Assembly (NCBI GenBank): GCA_036873755.1
Contig: JAVTVY010012683.1
Location: forward strand, 186,001 to 250,000
Direction of reading: 5' to 3'
DNA length: 64,000 bases
DNA from: Hanleya hanleyi
Taxonomy: Eukaryota; Mollusca; Polyplacophora; Lepidopleurida; Hanleyidae
Numbering within the stretch: the first letter of the stretch is position 1; each line of letters begins with the position of its first letter. The notes under the pieces are model-generated. The model saw only the letters and a program-made list of their open reading frames with translations, was not told the origin of the DNA and made no database searches. Shown here in pieces: positions 11,009 through 22,137 of this stretch. A program made the position numbers and the translations under genes.

Positions 11009-13188
11009 ATGGCAGCCTCCACCAAAACAGCTACTGCGGTTTGGAGCTCGGAAAAAGAAGACGAATTGGCCGTCCTTTGGTCAGAACATCCTTGTCTGTA
11101 CGTCAAATCGAAAGAATATAGAGATAGGGTGGCCAAGGAACTGGCCTTAAAAGAAATTGGACAGAAAGTGGAAATGACTGGTAATATTTAGGCGCCGTGT
11201 ATTACCTGGGACATATACCCATCACCTGGGTGATATATAACGCAATTATTGGAATCATTCATTAATTTTTAAAAATTAAGATTTGATGAAGTCAAAAATA
11301 TTTTCATTCAGAAAGGTAAACAAATCTAGTCCCCAAGTGTGATGACAGTGTTTTTTATTTCCTTCCTAATGTCTGCTTAATTTCCTTCACAGCTGATCAG
11401 GTTTCTACAAGGATGAAAAGTCTCAGAACCCAGTATGATAAATTGATTAAACCTTTACCAAGTGGAAGTGCTGCACGACCAAAGACATCCAAGAACAAAT
11501 GGATAATTGATAATTTGGCATTCTTAGCACCCCATATGGGATACAGACAAACATCCTCCAACCTTCAGGTAAATACACAATATCTCAAAAACCATTCATT
11601 CTAAAGTAATTTTATTTTATAACATAATCAGTTTAATCACATAATAGTAGCCTTACATGTAGTAGTGCCTGCATAATATGACACATTCTAGTTTGAATAC
11701 ATGTGATATATCCTATTGTCATTTACATGTCACAGTCCGATTACATGTGAGACATCCTAGTTTGGTCCTCCAATCATTTTATCTTGCCATGACACTGCAC
11801 CTGTACCAAGGAAATACCTCTTCAAAGCTTCTCTTTGTGCTTTTGCTCCCACCGGTGCATTCCTATAGTGACCTAATTGCAGTCTATCCAGAGCTAACCC
11901 TGGATTGACCCTCATTTCCCCATTTTCATCAACAAGGTTACAGATATATTGTGATGCCTGTTTACAAATTAGAAAATTATGGAGACAACAAGATGCTAGA
12001 ATTAGATCTTCAACAAAATTTGGTTCTAGTTCTATCTGGGTAAGGAATAACCTAAACCTGCTGCACAGAATGCCAAAGGCGTTCTCGACACATCTGCGTG
12101 CTCGACTGCACCTGTAGTTATATATTCTTACATCTTTCTCGACATTCCTATGAAAGTACGGTTTCATTAGATTTTTTGACAGACCAAAAGCATCGTCTCC
12201 AACTATGTGGTAACTGCAGGTATCCTCAGTTCCTGGCAGGACATCTGGCTCTGGAAAGTTCAATAAACCACGGTCCATGGCCCCCTTTAATGAACTATCA
12301 GCAAATATTCCAGCATCTCCATTTCTCCCTGCAGAGCCTACATCAACATACAAAAATTTATAATTGGCGTCGACAAGCGCCAAGAGGACTATGCTGAAGT
12401 AATGTTTATAGTTGAAGTACATAGACCCACTACACTCTGGACTTTTAATTTTGACGTGTTTGCCATCGAGCGCCCCTAAACAAAAGGGATAATTCCATTT
12501 CTCCTGAAAACCTTTTGCCACTTCCATCCACTCTTCCTTCTTATCAGGCATCTGAAATTTAAAAAAGAAATATTTATCTTTTTAGCTAACAGATGAAGAT
12601 GAAATACATGATGATTGTGGAGACAGAGAGTCGGAGAATGGCGAAGCTAGTGAGGATGAAAGCAATACTAGTAGTATTTGTCCAACACCAACACCACCAT
12701 CTCGGCCAAATTCCAGGAATTCTGATGTCCCAGCTGACACAACAGTTCCAAGGTCAACAAAAAGGCCATTAAATGAGAAGGTTTCAGTTAAAAAAGCCAA
12801 GAAACAACGAGAGGAAAAGGAAATGGTCATTTTGGATGGTCTGACAAAGTTTGTGATGGGATCAACAGAAAGCCAGGATGACCCTCCTATCACTGAGGTT
12901 CAGGCATTCTGTCAGTATCTAGAGAAGTCATTTAAGAAATTTGATGCAAAAACCTTTAGTGTTCTCCGCCATAAAATCAATAATCTAATATTTGATGCAG
13001 AGCAAGGTATTTTGACCCAGCCAGTACAACCAGTGGCACCTCAGTTCAACCAGCAAACCCACCATAATTTTCAAGGTCATGGATATAATCAGCAGCTCGG
13101 GCAGCATCCTGGAAGCCTACTTCAGGAATTGGGTACATGTACCCAACAAGACCAATCGTCCACCAACGCTTTTTTCGGCCATCCATAA
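11009..13188 (+). CDS. Harbinger-encoded MADF/BESS DNA-binding protein
   Basis: Three exons are predicted: 11009-11180, 11393-11568 and 12586-13188. Junctions are GT/AG and phases match (phase 1, then phase 0), giving an uninterrupted protein of about 316 residues. Residues ~10-95 form a MADF (Myb/SANT-like) domain (WSSEKEDELAVLWSEHPCLY, then VSTRMKSLRTQYDKL). The middle is acidic and low-complexity with a basic patch (VSVKKAKKQREEKE). Residues ~220-260 resemble a BESS motif (AFCQYLEKSFKKFD). In PIF/Harbinger elements such a partner helps carry the transposase to the nucleus and to the element ends; that role is inferred from the superfamily. Intron 2 contains the main transposase exon on the opposite strand. 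Confidence 0.88.
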
Positions 13189-14199
13189 ATATGCCTGGAT
13201 GTTTTTAGTTTAGACCTTGCATATAGGCCTAGTATGAAAGCATTTTCAACATTTATATGCTCATATCATTTTTATACTGTTTTGTTTTTTCTTTCTGTAC
13301 TGTAGAGTAAAATGTCCTCTGTAACAGAAGTCAGAGTATATAGACCAACTAATTTTGAGTTATAAGTTACCTGTATACATGTAAGTCAGTTAAATTTAAG
13401 TTTAAATTTAAGTTTAATAAAGTTTATTTTACCTTTAGATCATTTTCCTTCAGTGTGTTGTATATGACCCTTGCAGTTTCCTTGACAATGCTTGACACGG
13501 TGCTCCGTCCAACTCTGTAGCTAAAGTGTAAACTGTGGAAGGATTCTCCTAAAAATATAATTACATGTACCATTACCACAGGACAGTTCTAGGAAGTGGA
13601 AAATCAATATTGAGATTAGATGTAAGCATACTATGGTTTTGAATGAAATGTCATATTTTTTACCTTGCTGTTGATAAAAATGCATTTGCTTGAAAATCAT
13701 GAAAGGTCATTATATTCATTTTTGCACTTTAGTATACATAGTTATAGTAGTGTTAGCCTATATTATTATAGGCCTAACTAATTAATTATATAAATAATAG
13801 TAAGTGGGGAGAATAAACCTGGGTCTTCCAAATAATGAATAACTTCAACCAACCTGTTGCCAAAAAGCGTAGTGTAATGGCCAGCCTTTGTTCTGGACTA
13901 ATTGACAGTCTGCACCGTGTGTCCATCTTTTGAATCTGGGGACCAATTAACCGTAGAAGCTCGTAGAAATTTGCTGGTGTCATCCGCATGTATGCTCGGT
14001 AACCTCCTTGATCTTCGGCTTCCAATTCACGAAGAAGTGTTGTATATACCCCACATTTTTCCCGACGCAGTATCCAGTCGCGGCACCACCACCTACGCCT
14101 TTCCCACCTAATTCGCCTCCGTCTCCTTCTAGCTAAAAGCAAGTAAATTGCTGCTACTGCTGCAATTTTCTTCCTGTACTTCGACTTGCTGGCCGCCAT
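11757..14199 (-). CDS. PIF/Harbinger transposase (HARBI1-like, DDE_Tnp_4)
   Basis: Three minus-strand exons are predicted: 14199-13854, 13548-13433 and 12551-11757. All have GT/AG borders and compatible phases, giving about 418 residues with no stop. The start MAASKSKYRKK is the first ATG in the open frame. The N-terminal half has a helix-turn-helix-like region (SPEQRLAITLRFLATG continuing into FSYRVGRSTVSSIVKET). The catalytic core is clear: first Asp in LGALDGKHVKI (~183), second in HIVGDDAFGL (~273), Glu in RCVENAFGI (~310). Length and order fit an intact nuclease that cuts and joins the element ends. The large exon lies inside intron 2 of the plus-strand MADF gene, so the two transcripts overlap antisense. 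Confidence 0.93.
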
Positions 14200-14350
14200 T
14201 TTATGATCACATGACAAGAGTAAAAAGGTGTCACATGACAAGAGGAGACGTCGCTGTCGTACTGTTATCCGGCAAGTGTGTCCATTCAATCGTTGAACTC
14301 ACTGCCGGACGAAAATCGGCGGCGTAAAAAATCGTTGTCGACAGCGATAA

Positions 14351-14375
14351 AAAATCGCCTAGTGTGTCCCCAGCT
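14351..14375 (-). repeat. Right terminal inverted repeat of Harbinger
   Basis: The reverse complement begins AGCTGGGGACACACTAGG. It is followed by TTA at 14376-14378. Confidence 0.95.
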
Positions 14376-14589
14376 TTATATGGGTTTTCTGGATGGTTTG
14401 GCACCTCAGAAAGACGGAAGGGCTATACCAAGGGTTTATTTCCAGCAACGAGGGGTCTACTGTGGACTGCACCCTATAGATATTCTCTTTAGTCACTATA
14501 TAGAAATATGTCCCACTGTGTGATCCGCCGACTCATGTGATGCAACGTCACAACTCGGGAATACCGTATTAATTTTAAGCGTAACTTGA

Positions 14590-15295
14590 ATTTTCGAATC
14601 TGACCAAAAGAGGCATCATGCACAACTAGGCCCCATGTGGGGACCGGTGTACCAAATTTGTGAAACAATTAATGAAGTAATTCCCGAGAATTGACGAAAA
14701 CAATGTTTCAAGGGAAAATTCAAGATGGTCACCTGGCAGCCATATCGAATTTCCGAATCGGACCGAAAAAGGTATCTTGCAGAACTGAACCACATGGGGA
14801 ACCTGTGTACCAAATTTGAGGAAGATCCATGCAGCACTTCTTGAGAAATCACGATAAAGTTTCATGGGAAATCCAAGATGGGCGCCTGGTGACCATATTG
14901 GATTCTCGAATCGGACCGAAAAAGGTATTTTGCACAACTAGATCCCAAGGGGAACCTATGTACCACATTTGTGAAAGATCGATGCAGTACTTCCTGAGAA
15001 ATCATGATAACAGGGAAGATCGAATCGGACCAGAAAAGCTATCTTGCACAAGTAGACCACAAGGGGAACCTGTATACCAAATTTTACAAAGATCCATTCA
15101 GTAGTTACTGAGAAATCGCAATAACAAAGTTTCATGGGGAAATCCAAGATGGCTGCGTGATGGACATACTGGATTTTGGAATCGCACCAGAAAAGGTGTC
15201 TTGCACAACTAGACGCCAAGGGGAACTTGTGTACCAAATTTCAGAAAGATCCATGCAGTAATTCCTGAGAAATCGCGATAAAAAGAATTGTTTAC
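14590..15295. repeat. Five-unit tandem repeat, ~155 bp period
   Basis: Units begin near 14601, 14761, 14914, 15028 and 15185 at a block like GACCGAAAAAGGTATCTTGC. Each continues with GGGGAACCTGTGTACCAAAT, GATCCATGCAGTA, TGAGAAATC and AATCCAAGATGG. The spacing is 153-160 bp except one unit shortened to 114 bp. Minus-strand frames here simply repeat the unit and are not genes. Confidence 0.92.
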
Positions 15296-15299
15296 TTCC

Positions 15300-16820
15300 A
15301 TTAGTGATACCATTAGTGATACCACTAAGGCTCTTGTACACAAAATACCTGAAAATCCCATTTACATTTCAAAGTGCAATATATCTGCAACTATTTACAT
15401 ACATGTATATGTATACTAAAAATAATGATTTCTTCTGTAATTCACCATTTGGCTTTTCATTCAATTCTACAAATTTCTCACGCAAGACAAACATCTACGT
15501 ATCATTGAATTAGAAAATATTTTTTATGACGATTTCATGCAATCGTAATTTCAAAACGCGCCTCTACAAGAAATATATATATATATATATATATATGGCT
15601 CCAAAACTAAAGTACTGAAACTGTTAAGCCTTATGTAAATTGAACACTTGACAACATTCACATATTGCACATGAATTATGGAAAAAAATGAAATTATCGT
15701 CTGTAAATGTATTTTCGTATACGTGACCTATTATTTACAGATCTACAGGTTGATCGAAACGGAAACATCACAAAAACGAAATGTTGCCCTTCGTTCAGAC
15801 GAAAAGGAAATCACCGTAAAAATGTGGGGCGAAAAAGCAAAAAAAAAAGTTTCCACCAGAAGGGACTGCTGTCAAATTGACCCATCTGAACGTCACACGT
15901 TATAACGATAACCACCAGTTTAATTCTACCACAAAGACAGAAATACAGGTGCTTGTACAAAATAGAACATCTCATCCATTTCCTCTGTTTCATGACTAAC
16001 AAATACTAACATTCCCAAGACAACAAATTCTATAATATGCAAAACATTTCCTGAAATTTCCCTTTTAACTAAAAAAATAACTGTCGATTCTGGGGAAACT
16101 TCTATTTCTATTCCCATTCCACCTACTGATCAAACTATACATTTAAGAATTTCCTCAGTACTAAATTGTTTTGTTTAACTTATTCACAAAATCGGGTTTT
16201 CAGCTGAACTGTGACATTTTAAAGTTCACGAAATTTCCAAAAATACGATCCTGAAACGAATTTATATTGAATACCTCTTTTCATCTTGCTGATTAATTAT
16301 TGCTAGCAAGCTTTTAAAGAAAATACATAGAAAAACTATTAGTTACGTATTCGACGGTTTTTGGAAAGAAACTAATATATGCCAAATCCTGAATAAAAAG
16401 TCAAGGTTATTTTTTCCACACATGTAAATAAACATTATGCTCATATTCCAACTATCATTTATTCACTAAAAGTGCATTCGATCCTGGTAATATCACATTC
16501 ATATACCCAACATACTTCATTAATGCAACAACTACATTAGTATATTTTTCATAAATGTTAAACTCCGATATGTCCATGATTATTTATATTATTAGAACAC
16601 ATGACGGTTTTCATGACCACCAAATACTTTTTCGGACCATTAAAATTAAACCTCAAAATATGCACAATAAATCGAGCCAGTTTCCGGTTGCATTTCGTTG
16701 AGATGCTAAAGTTATACGAACATTGCAGACTGCACACAAATTTCAACTTTATGCCAAGGTATTACATAAGCTAGAACATGATATATTACTTTTGGAGATA
16801 CGGTAGGGCTTAGGGCCTTG
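15300..16820. other. Non-coding AT-rich stretch
   Basis: No gene that I can support. It contains a (TA)n microsatellite at 15572-15596; the remaining frames are short and low in complexity. Confidence 0.5.
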
Positions 16821-16993
16821 GCATATGACACCACTCACCAGGATAATATAACTCGTAGAACATTAGGAATTGGGCTCGCTTCAGAAGATTATAAGATACA
16901 GCTTGCTGTTTCGGGGATGGATCCTGTTGATGAGGACAGTCATAACTACTCTGAAATGGAGGCCCTTCACATGAAATCATATACAAATTAAGT
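16821..16993 (+). CDS. Short coding-like frame, possible terminal exon
   Basis: About 57 codons in one frame end with TAA at 16993, after an acceptor-like CTTAG near 16810. The text (RRTLGIGLASEDYKIQLAVS, then GMDPVDEDSHNYSEMEAL) has a protein-like mix of residues and good codon balance, unlike its surroundings. No partner exon was identified and the family is unknown; it may be a relic. Confidence 0.25.
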
Positions 16994-17740
16994 AAGGTTA
17001 ATACGACACAGAGATGTTTGAGATATAGTCTTACTGTTCAATGCTATATCGGTGTATATTTTACAGTCCCTGTTGATGCGCACAAATCTTCTGTGTAATG
17101 GTAATCTAACACCGCTCAGTTGTTCACAATCCCAGTAAGTGTCCAATATCCGACGGTTCAATAGCATAAACGTTAATACACAGGGGTAAATAATCCGGCA
17201 GTCCGTAATTATAGGCAAAGGTAACACAGTAACACCCACATAAAATGCCAGTTTGAATTCCCTGCTGAGTGACTGACTGAGCGCTATTTATACTCTAGGA
17301 GGCATTCCAGCTCGCTCTACTCAACCAAGAAGCTTCTGGAATACACAACATTACCTCATCATCTGACCTAGATACAATTTACAATAATCTTCCAGAATGC
17401 TCCAAGGTTGACCCACATAACGTAAACAAGCTTGCCTCCGCCAGCTTGCCTCAGCCCTATTCTAGAAATATCCACAATGTCTTATAATAGAATAATGACA
17501 ATATATATATCCACAATATATGTCCCCACCCCCGCGACACCAAGCCGTACCCTCTATCTCTGAAAATGTTCTTGAAGCTTAGATCATGCTAAACTAATTC
17601 AATCACTCCACTCGTGAGCATGTCCTAAACTAAGCCTCCCCCAACCCTATACCCTAAAATATTCTAGGAGCATACTTCTTGCTACTCTTCTTGAACCCAT
17701 CCCCTACACTCGGGAGCATGTCCCCAACCTTAAAGAGGAC
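16994..17740. other. No gene seen
   Basis: Non-coding sequence between the short frame and the LINE 3' tail. TAGGGTATAGGGTTGG-type text near 17640 reads backwards and shows no repeat partner in the window. Confidence 0.4.
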
Positions 17741-17873
17741 AGAGAGAGAGAGAGAGAATTAGGGGTTAACGTCGCATTCAGCAATATTTCAGCTATATAG
17801 CGACGATCAAACAAAATTCTAAGCAATCAATTCAAAAACTCGGTAAACTAATGCGTTAAAACAGGTACAAACA

Positions 17874-19220
17874 TTAAAATTTGTACAACAAACCAATCTC
17901 TCTCAAATAACCTAAAATACAATCTTCTTTCACTCTGCTAAAAAGATCTTCCAGTGAATCTGCTCGATAAAAAGTATCTCTTACAGTTTTAAAATCTATG
18001 CAGTCCAGGAGAATATGTCTCACCGTCAGATCTTCATGGCAAGGTATACACCTTGGAATCGGCTCCTGTTTTAGTAAATATTCATGAGTTAATCGTGTGT
18101 GACCGATCCTACATCGTCTAATCATGGCCTGGTCGAAGCGTTTATGACTGTTCAGGTGAGTATAACCAACCATTTTTTTGAACTCGTGAAGTTTGTTATT
18201 ATTCATAGTATCCCATAGCGATTGAAACAGCCTTCTTACATATGCGCAGATAGATTGTCTGAAATCGCTGTATGGGAGACCAACAGGGTCAACTTCTCCA
18301 TCTAAAGCTGCCTTAGCTAGTCTATCAGCTTCATTGTTGCCTTTGATGTCAACGTGACTAGGCACCCAACAAAACACAATATCTATCTGTTGATCAAATC
18401 TGGTGTCATATAATTGTAGAATTTCCAAGATGGTGGGATGAGTGGAATTTCCATTTTTAATTGCTTTAAGGCATGACAGTGAATCTGAGAATATGACATA
18501 TTTTTTCCTTCTAGTGGATCCAATACCTTCCAAAGCAGATAATAGAGCTTTTGCTTCTGCAGTAAATATGGAACTTTTACCTGGCAGTCGATACGTTTTA
18601 GTTTTGGAACTAAAGATAGTAGCACATGCTACTCTCTCACCATCTTTAGAACCATCTGTATAAATAGCCTGATGTGAACTGTATTTCTCTCTCAGTAGAC
18701 CGAATTCCTGAGTATACACGAGCTGGCTCGTGTCTGCCTTTTTATATTTAGTCAGTGAAATATCTACTTCTGGTGTGGCTAACTGCCATGGTGGAGATGG
18801 CAAGAGCTCGTTAGGTAAAATCTGACTAACTTTAATACCAGCTGCTACAAGATGTGGTTTCATACGGATTCCAAGAGGTGGAATAATCGAGGGTTTTAGC
18901 GAATATAAATCTGCGTACTCAGGGTTGAAAACACAGTTAAATGCAGGATTTGAGTGGTTCGAACGCAGTTTCGTGATATATTGCAGCGATAATTTAATTC
19001 TCCGAAGTTCTAAAGGAATTTCATCCGCTTCTACGTACAAGCTTTCTTTGGGTGATGTTCTGAACGCACCGAGGCAAAGCCTTAGTCCTTGATGGAGAAT
19101 AGGATCTAGCTTTGCCAAGTTTGACTTGCTTGCACCATTGTAAACAATAGAACCATAATCGAGTTTGGAACGAACAAGCGATCGATATAAATGAAGGAGA
19201 GTTTGCTGATCTCCCCCCAC
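17874..19220 (-). pseudogene. LINE A ORF2: RT C-terminus plus RNase H
   Basis: A 448-codon open frame. The first third is the end of the reverse transcriptase (thumb-like region, SKLDYGSIVYNGAS). From about residue 200 an RNase H domain is visible with the expected acidic residues: IYTDGSKDG, TAEAKALLSALEG, FSDSLSCLKAI and NNEADRLAKAA. A Cys/His cluster near the C-terminus (RCRIGHTRLTHEYLL, then CIPCHEDLTVRHILLDC) is also typical of such LINE proteins. It is one piece of a broken ORF2: the frame shifts near 19200 relative to the RT core. Confidence 0.92.
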
Positions 19221-19993
19221 TTATAGCTGGCAACGACTTTCAACAAATCCAGAGCTTTCGTGCATTTGGCTTTTAAGCAATTTATATGTGATTTGAATGT
19301 TAGTCGTTGATCAAACCACATGCCTAGAAATTTGACCTCTTTTACCACTTTGATTTCAGTTCCGTCTAATTGTAGTTTTGGATCTTCGTGCTGGAAGTAT
19401 TTTCTGCAAAAGTGTATACAATTTGTCTTAGCTCTGGAGAACTTGAAACCATTTTCTAGACACCATTTCTGAATTCTGTGTAGACAAAGTTGTAATGTTC
19501 TCTCAATACTGTGTATACTTTTCCCACTACACGATATATTGAAATCGTCTACAAAAAGTGAGCCATCAATTGATTTATTCAGAACTGCAGCCAGGCTGTT
19601 GATCTTAATACTAAACAGAGTAGTAGACAAAATACTGCCCTGTGGGACACCCTGGTCTTGATCAGAATGATCAGACATAGTTGTACCCAAACGAATTTGG
19701 AATTGTCTATCATTCAAAAAGTTGGAAATAAAAACTGGTAAACGACCTTTTAATCCCATCTTTTGAAGATCTTTAAGAATCCCGTATTTCCATGTAGTAT
19801 CATAGGCTTTTTCTAAATCAAAAAAGATAGAAACCACATGTTCGTTCTTGGCGAAAGCATTCTTAACAAACGAATCTAATCTGACTAAATGATCAATGGT
19901 ACTTCTATTTTTTCGGAAACCAGCTTGAATATCAGTAAGTTTCTTTTCAGTTTCCAGGTACCAAACAAGGCGATCATTTATCATGCGTTCCAT
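19106..19993 (-). pseudogene. LINE A ORF2: reverse transcriptase core
   Basis: 295 codons of RT palm and fingers. Motifs in order are IQAGFRKNRSTIDHL, IFFDLEKAYDTTWK, QGVPQGSILSTTLF and LFVDDFNISC. The active site reads FVDD instead of the commoner YADD, and the same variant is present in copy B, so it is a family trait and not damage. The frame is separated from its neighbours by frameshifts at both ends, so this copy cannot make a full ORF2 protein. Confidence 0.93.
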
Positions 19994-20079
19994 TGTTTTG
20001 CAGACACAACTAGTCAGTGAAATAGGACGATAATTACCAGGGTCTGTATGGTCACGTCCAGGCTTTGGTACTGGTATAA

Positions 20080-20970
20080 CTATGGCATTGTGCCAAGACG
20101 GAGGAAATTCTTCTCTATACCAAAGTCTATTAATATGCGTAATAGGATTTCTAGAGATGATTCCGGTAGATGTTTCAAAAGCTGATAATGAATATTATCA
20201 GGGCCTGCAGCAGAATCATGAGCTTTCGTGAGAGAAGCATGGAGTTCTTCAATTGTAAACGAAGCGTTATAGCCTTCGTGATTACCGGAAGTGAATTTAA
20301 TTTCATTTTTCTCTTCTCTTTTTTGGAAACTTTGAAATTTAGGTACATAATTTTCTGATGAAGAGTTTTTGGCAATTGTTTCTCCTAATTTATTTGCAAT
20401 TTCTACTTTGTCAGTAATCACCTGATTTCCATCGTTGAGATGATGAACGCTGGACTTGGAGCTTTTATTCTTTGGATCATATTCCAAACTTTTGTTATTG
20501 GTGTATGAGTATTTATCTTAGAAACATAATTTCTCCAAGAATCACGTTTATTCTGTTTCATGGTTCTACGAGCTTTAGCTCTTGTAACTCTGAGATCTTT
20601 CAAATTTTCAGGATTAGGATGTCGGCGGAAATATCGTTCAGCCTTCTTCCTACATTTTCTTGCTTCTTTACAGTCATCATTAAACCAAGGTTTCTTAATA
20701 TGTGCAACTCCTGAAGATGTGGGAATGGTTTGGTTGGCAATTTCTATCAACATATCTGAGAATAGCTGTATAGGATCTGAAGCATCAGCGAAGGAGACTG
20801 ATTGTAGTTTTTGTGAACAAAGCTTTTCAAACTCGGGCCAGTTTGCTTTCTTGAAATTAAACCTTGTGGAATGAGGGTCATCAGCTGAATGAACAGCTTT
20901 TAGAACAGTGGGAAAGTGATCACTTCCACAAAGGTCATCATGAACAGACCAAGAAAATGTGTAGAGGCCT
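20080..20970 (-). pseudogene. LINE A ORF2: linker and endonuclease tail
   Basis: Two overlapping frames (20080-20487 and 20418-about 20970) cover the region between endonuclease and RT. It includes a basic helix-rich linker (EARKCRKKAERYFRRHPNPE) and SLTKAHDSAAGPDNIHYQLL just before RT. At the far 5' end, FSWSVHDDLCGSDHFPT is the SDH end motif of an apurinic-type endonuclease. Similarity to the LINE stops just beyond it, marking the 5' truncation. Confidence 0.85.
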
Positions 20971-21589
20971 GCAATGCAACAGAAGGCATACAAGTCGCCT
21001 GCCTCGGTTCCCTTTCTGTCATCATCCACACATTCACTCGCCACCCAGAAAAAGGGTACAAGACACCTAAGATCCTATTCAATTGACCGACATCATCGAT
21101 TCCAGTAGCGATGATTCTGGAAGTGCATACTCAAGTGTCAACTTGGGACTGTACGAGCATAACTGTGGTGATTTTAGGAAGTTGCTTTTTATTGTACCAT
21201 ATTAATTCGCCCTCAGCAGATTCACATATTTCATTTTTTTGCTGAATAAAAAGTCACAAGACTGGCTTCTTCAATATATTCGAAAATGGTATTTCCACTT
21301 TGTGGGGGGAACACGAGCTTTTAGTGTTTTTGAAGCGGAGAACTTCCTTGTCTGGTTATTAGAGGGTTTGCCCTAGCAAGCAGACATATTTTTTTACCTT
21401 AGTAGGAATGTAAATACATTTGTGGGGCAGGGGGCATTTAAACCTGGAATGTCATTGAACCATGTGTGTATGGAGCGAGAGCATTATAAATGAGAGTGGG
21501 TCCCATTCACCATTCAATTAAAAAATGCGTTCGAATAAATAGATTTTCATGTTGTTTTTTTCATACGCGAATACCGTTTACCACAGATG
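20971..21589. other. No gene seen
   Basis: Sequence 5' of the LINE truncation; short frames only and no recognised repeat. Confidence 0.4.
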
Positions 21590-22025
21590 ATCTTTCAAAC
21601 TATGGACTAACCCATACATCCTTCAGACCTGTATGTAATGTAACATTTTTCCAGGAGAAACAATTCTCCATACAGTGCTCATGCATGATCTTTTTTCAGA
21701 TGAACTATCTTCCATACATGCTGGGGAAAATGTATGGGAATTGTATGGACCGCGCCTCGAAAGAGTGATGTGAAGAGATTTCCTATGCGCTGTCCATACA
21801 TATAACTTTACAACAACATTTGTGTCATACATTTCCCATACATGTCCGTAGTCGCCGAAGGCGGAGGCGTTTTTAGTTTCAGTGCATCCAAATATTCCCC
21901 ATACATTTATAGTTTAACAGTCCCCTTTTTAATTTTTGTTTCAAGTTCATATATGAACGGAATGTGGTATGTGCGGAAAATTGCTTTTACCATACATTTT
22001 CCATACATTCCCCATACATTTTATT
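21590..22025. repeat. Cluster of CCATACAT / ATGTATGG motifs
   Basis: More than ten copies of CATACAT, usually as TTCCATACAT or CCCATACAT and sometimes inverted, lie within about 430 bp at irregular spacing. It is neither a simple tandem repeat nor coding. Confidence 0.75.
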
Positions 22026-22137
22026 TTGGTAAAGGAACACATTCGTCAGCGCATGAAAAAATACAGATAAGTTCAGGAGGTGAAGGCCATAAAGTAAAAG
22101 TAAAAATGGTAGAGGCCACAAAGAAGAAGTAAAAATG

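Larger units (their letters stand above)
10733..14375. mobile_element. Complete PIF/Harbinger DNA transposon
   Basis: The element is 3643 bp. Terminal inverted repeats of 25 bp with one mismatch lie at 10733-10757 and 14351-14375; the shared core is GGGGACACACTAGGCGATTT. A 3-bp TTA duplication flanks it (10730-10732 and 14376-14378), as expected for PIF/Harbinger. It holds two genes on opposite strands, a DDE transposase and a MADF-type DNA-binding protein, the usual two-protein layout of this superfamily. Both genes are intact after predicted splicing, so the copy may be autonomous and recently active. Confidence 0.95.
10190..14478 (+). mobile_element. Same non-autonomous transposon, split by Harbinger
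   Basis: The left part (10190-10732) and right part (14376-14478) together match the copy at 8811-9419, including the terminal inverted repeats. Relative to that copy it differs by a small indel near 10400-10440 and by the 3.64-kb Harbinger at 10733-14375. TTA is single in the empty copy and duplicated here. Confidence 0.88.
17741..20970 (-). mobile_element. LINE copy A, 5'-truncated, RNase H-bearing
   Basis: A minus-strand non-LTR retrotransposon. Its 3' end is an (AG/TC)n tail at 17741-17757 next to TTAACGTCGCATTCAGCAAT (plus-strand reading). Going 5' it carries RNase H, reverse transcriptase, a linker and the last part of an endonuclease, then stops near 20970. Sequence identity to copy B at 44.2-50.5 kb is very high by eye. 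The endonuclease + RT + RNase H order places it in the I/R1/Nimb-like group; the exact clade is not settled. No clear TSD was found for this copy. Confidence 0.92.

Noticed and set aside
11678..12397. Plus-strand frames of 70-99 codons
   Set aside because: Shadows of the transposase exon on the minus strand.
14616..15341. Several overlapping minus-strand frames with repeated residues
   Set aside because: They simply translate the ~155-bp tandem repeat.
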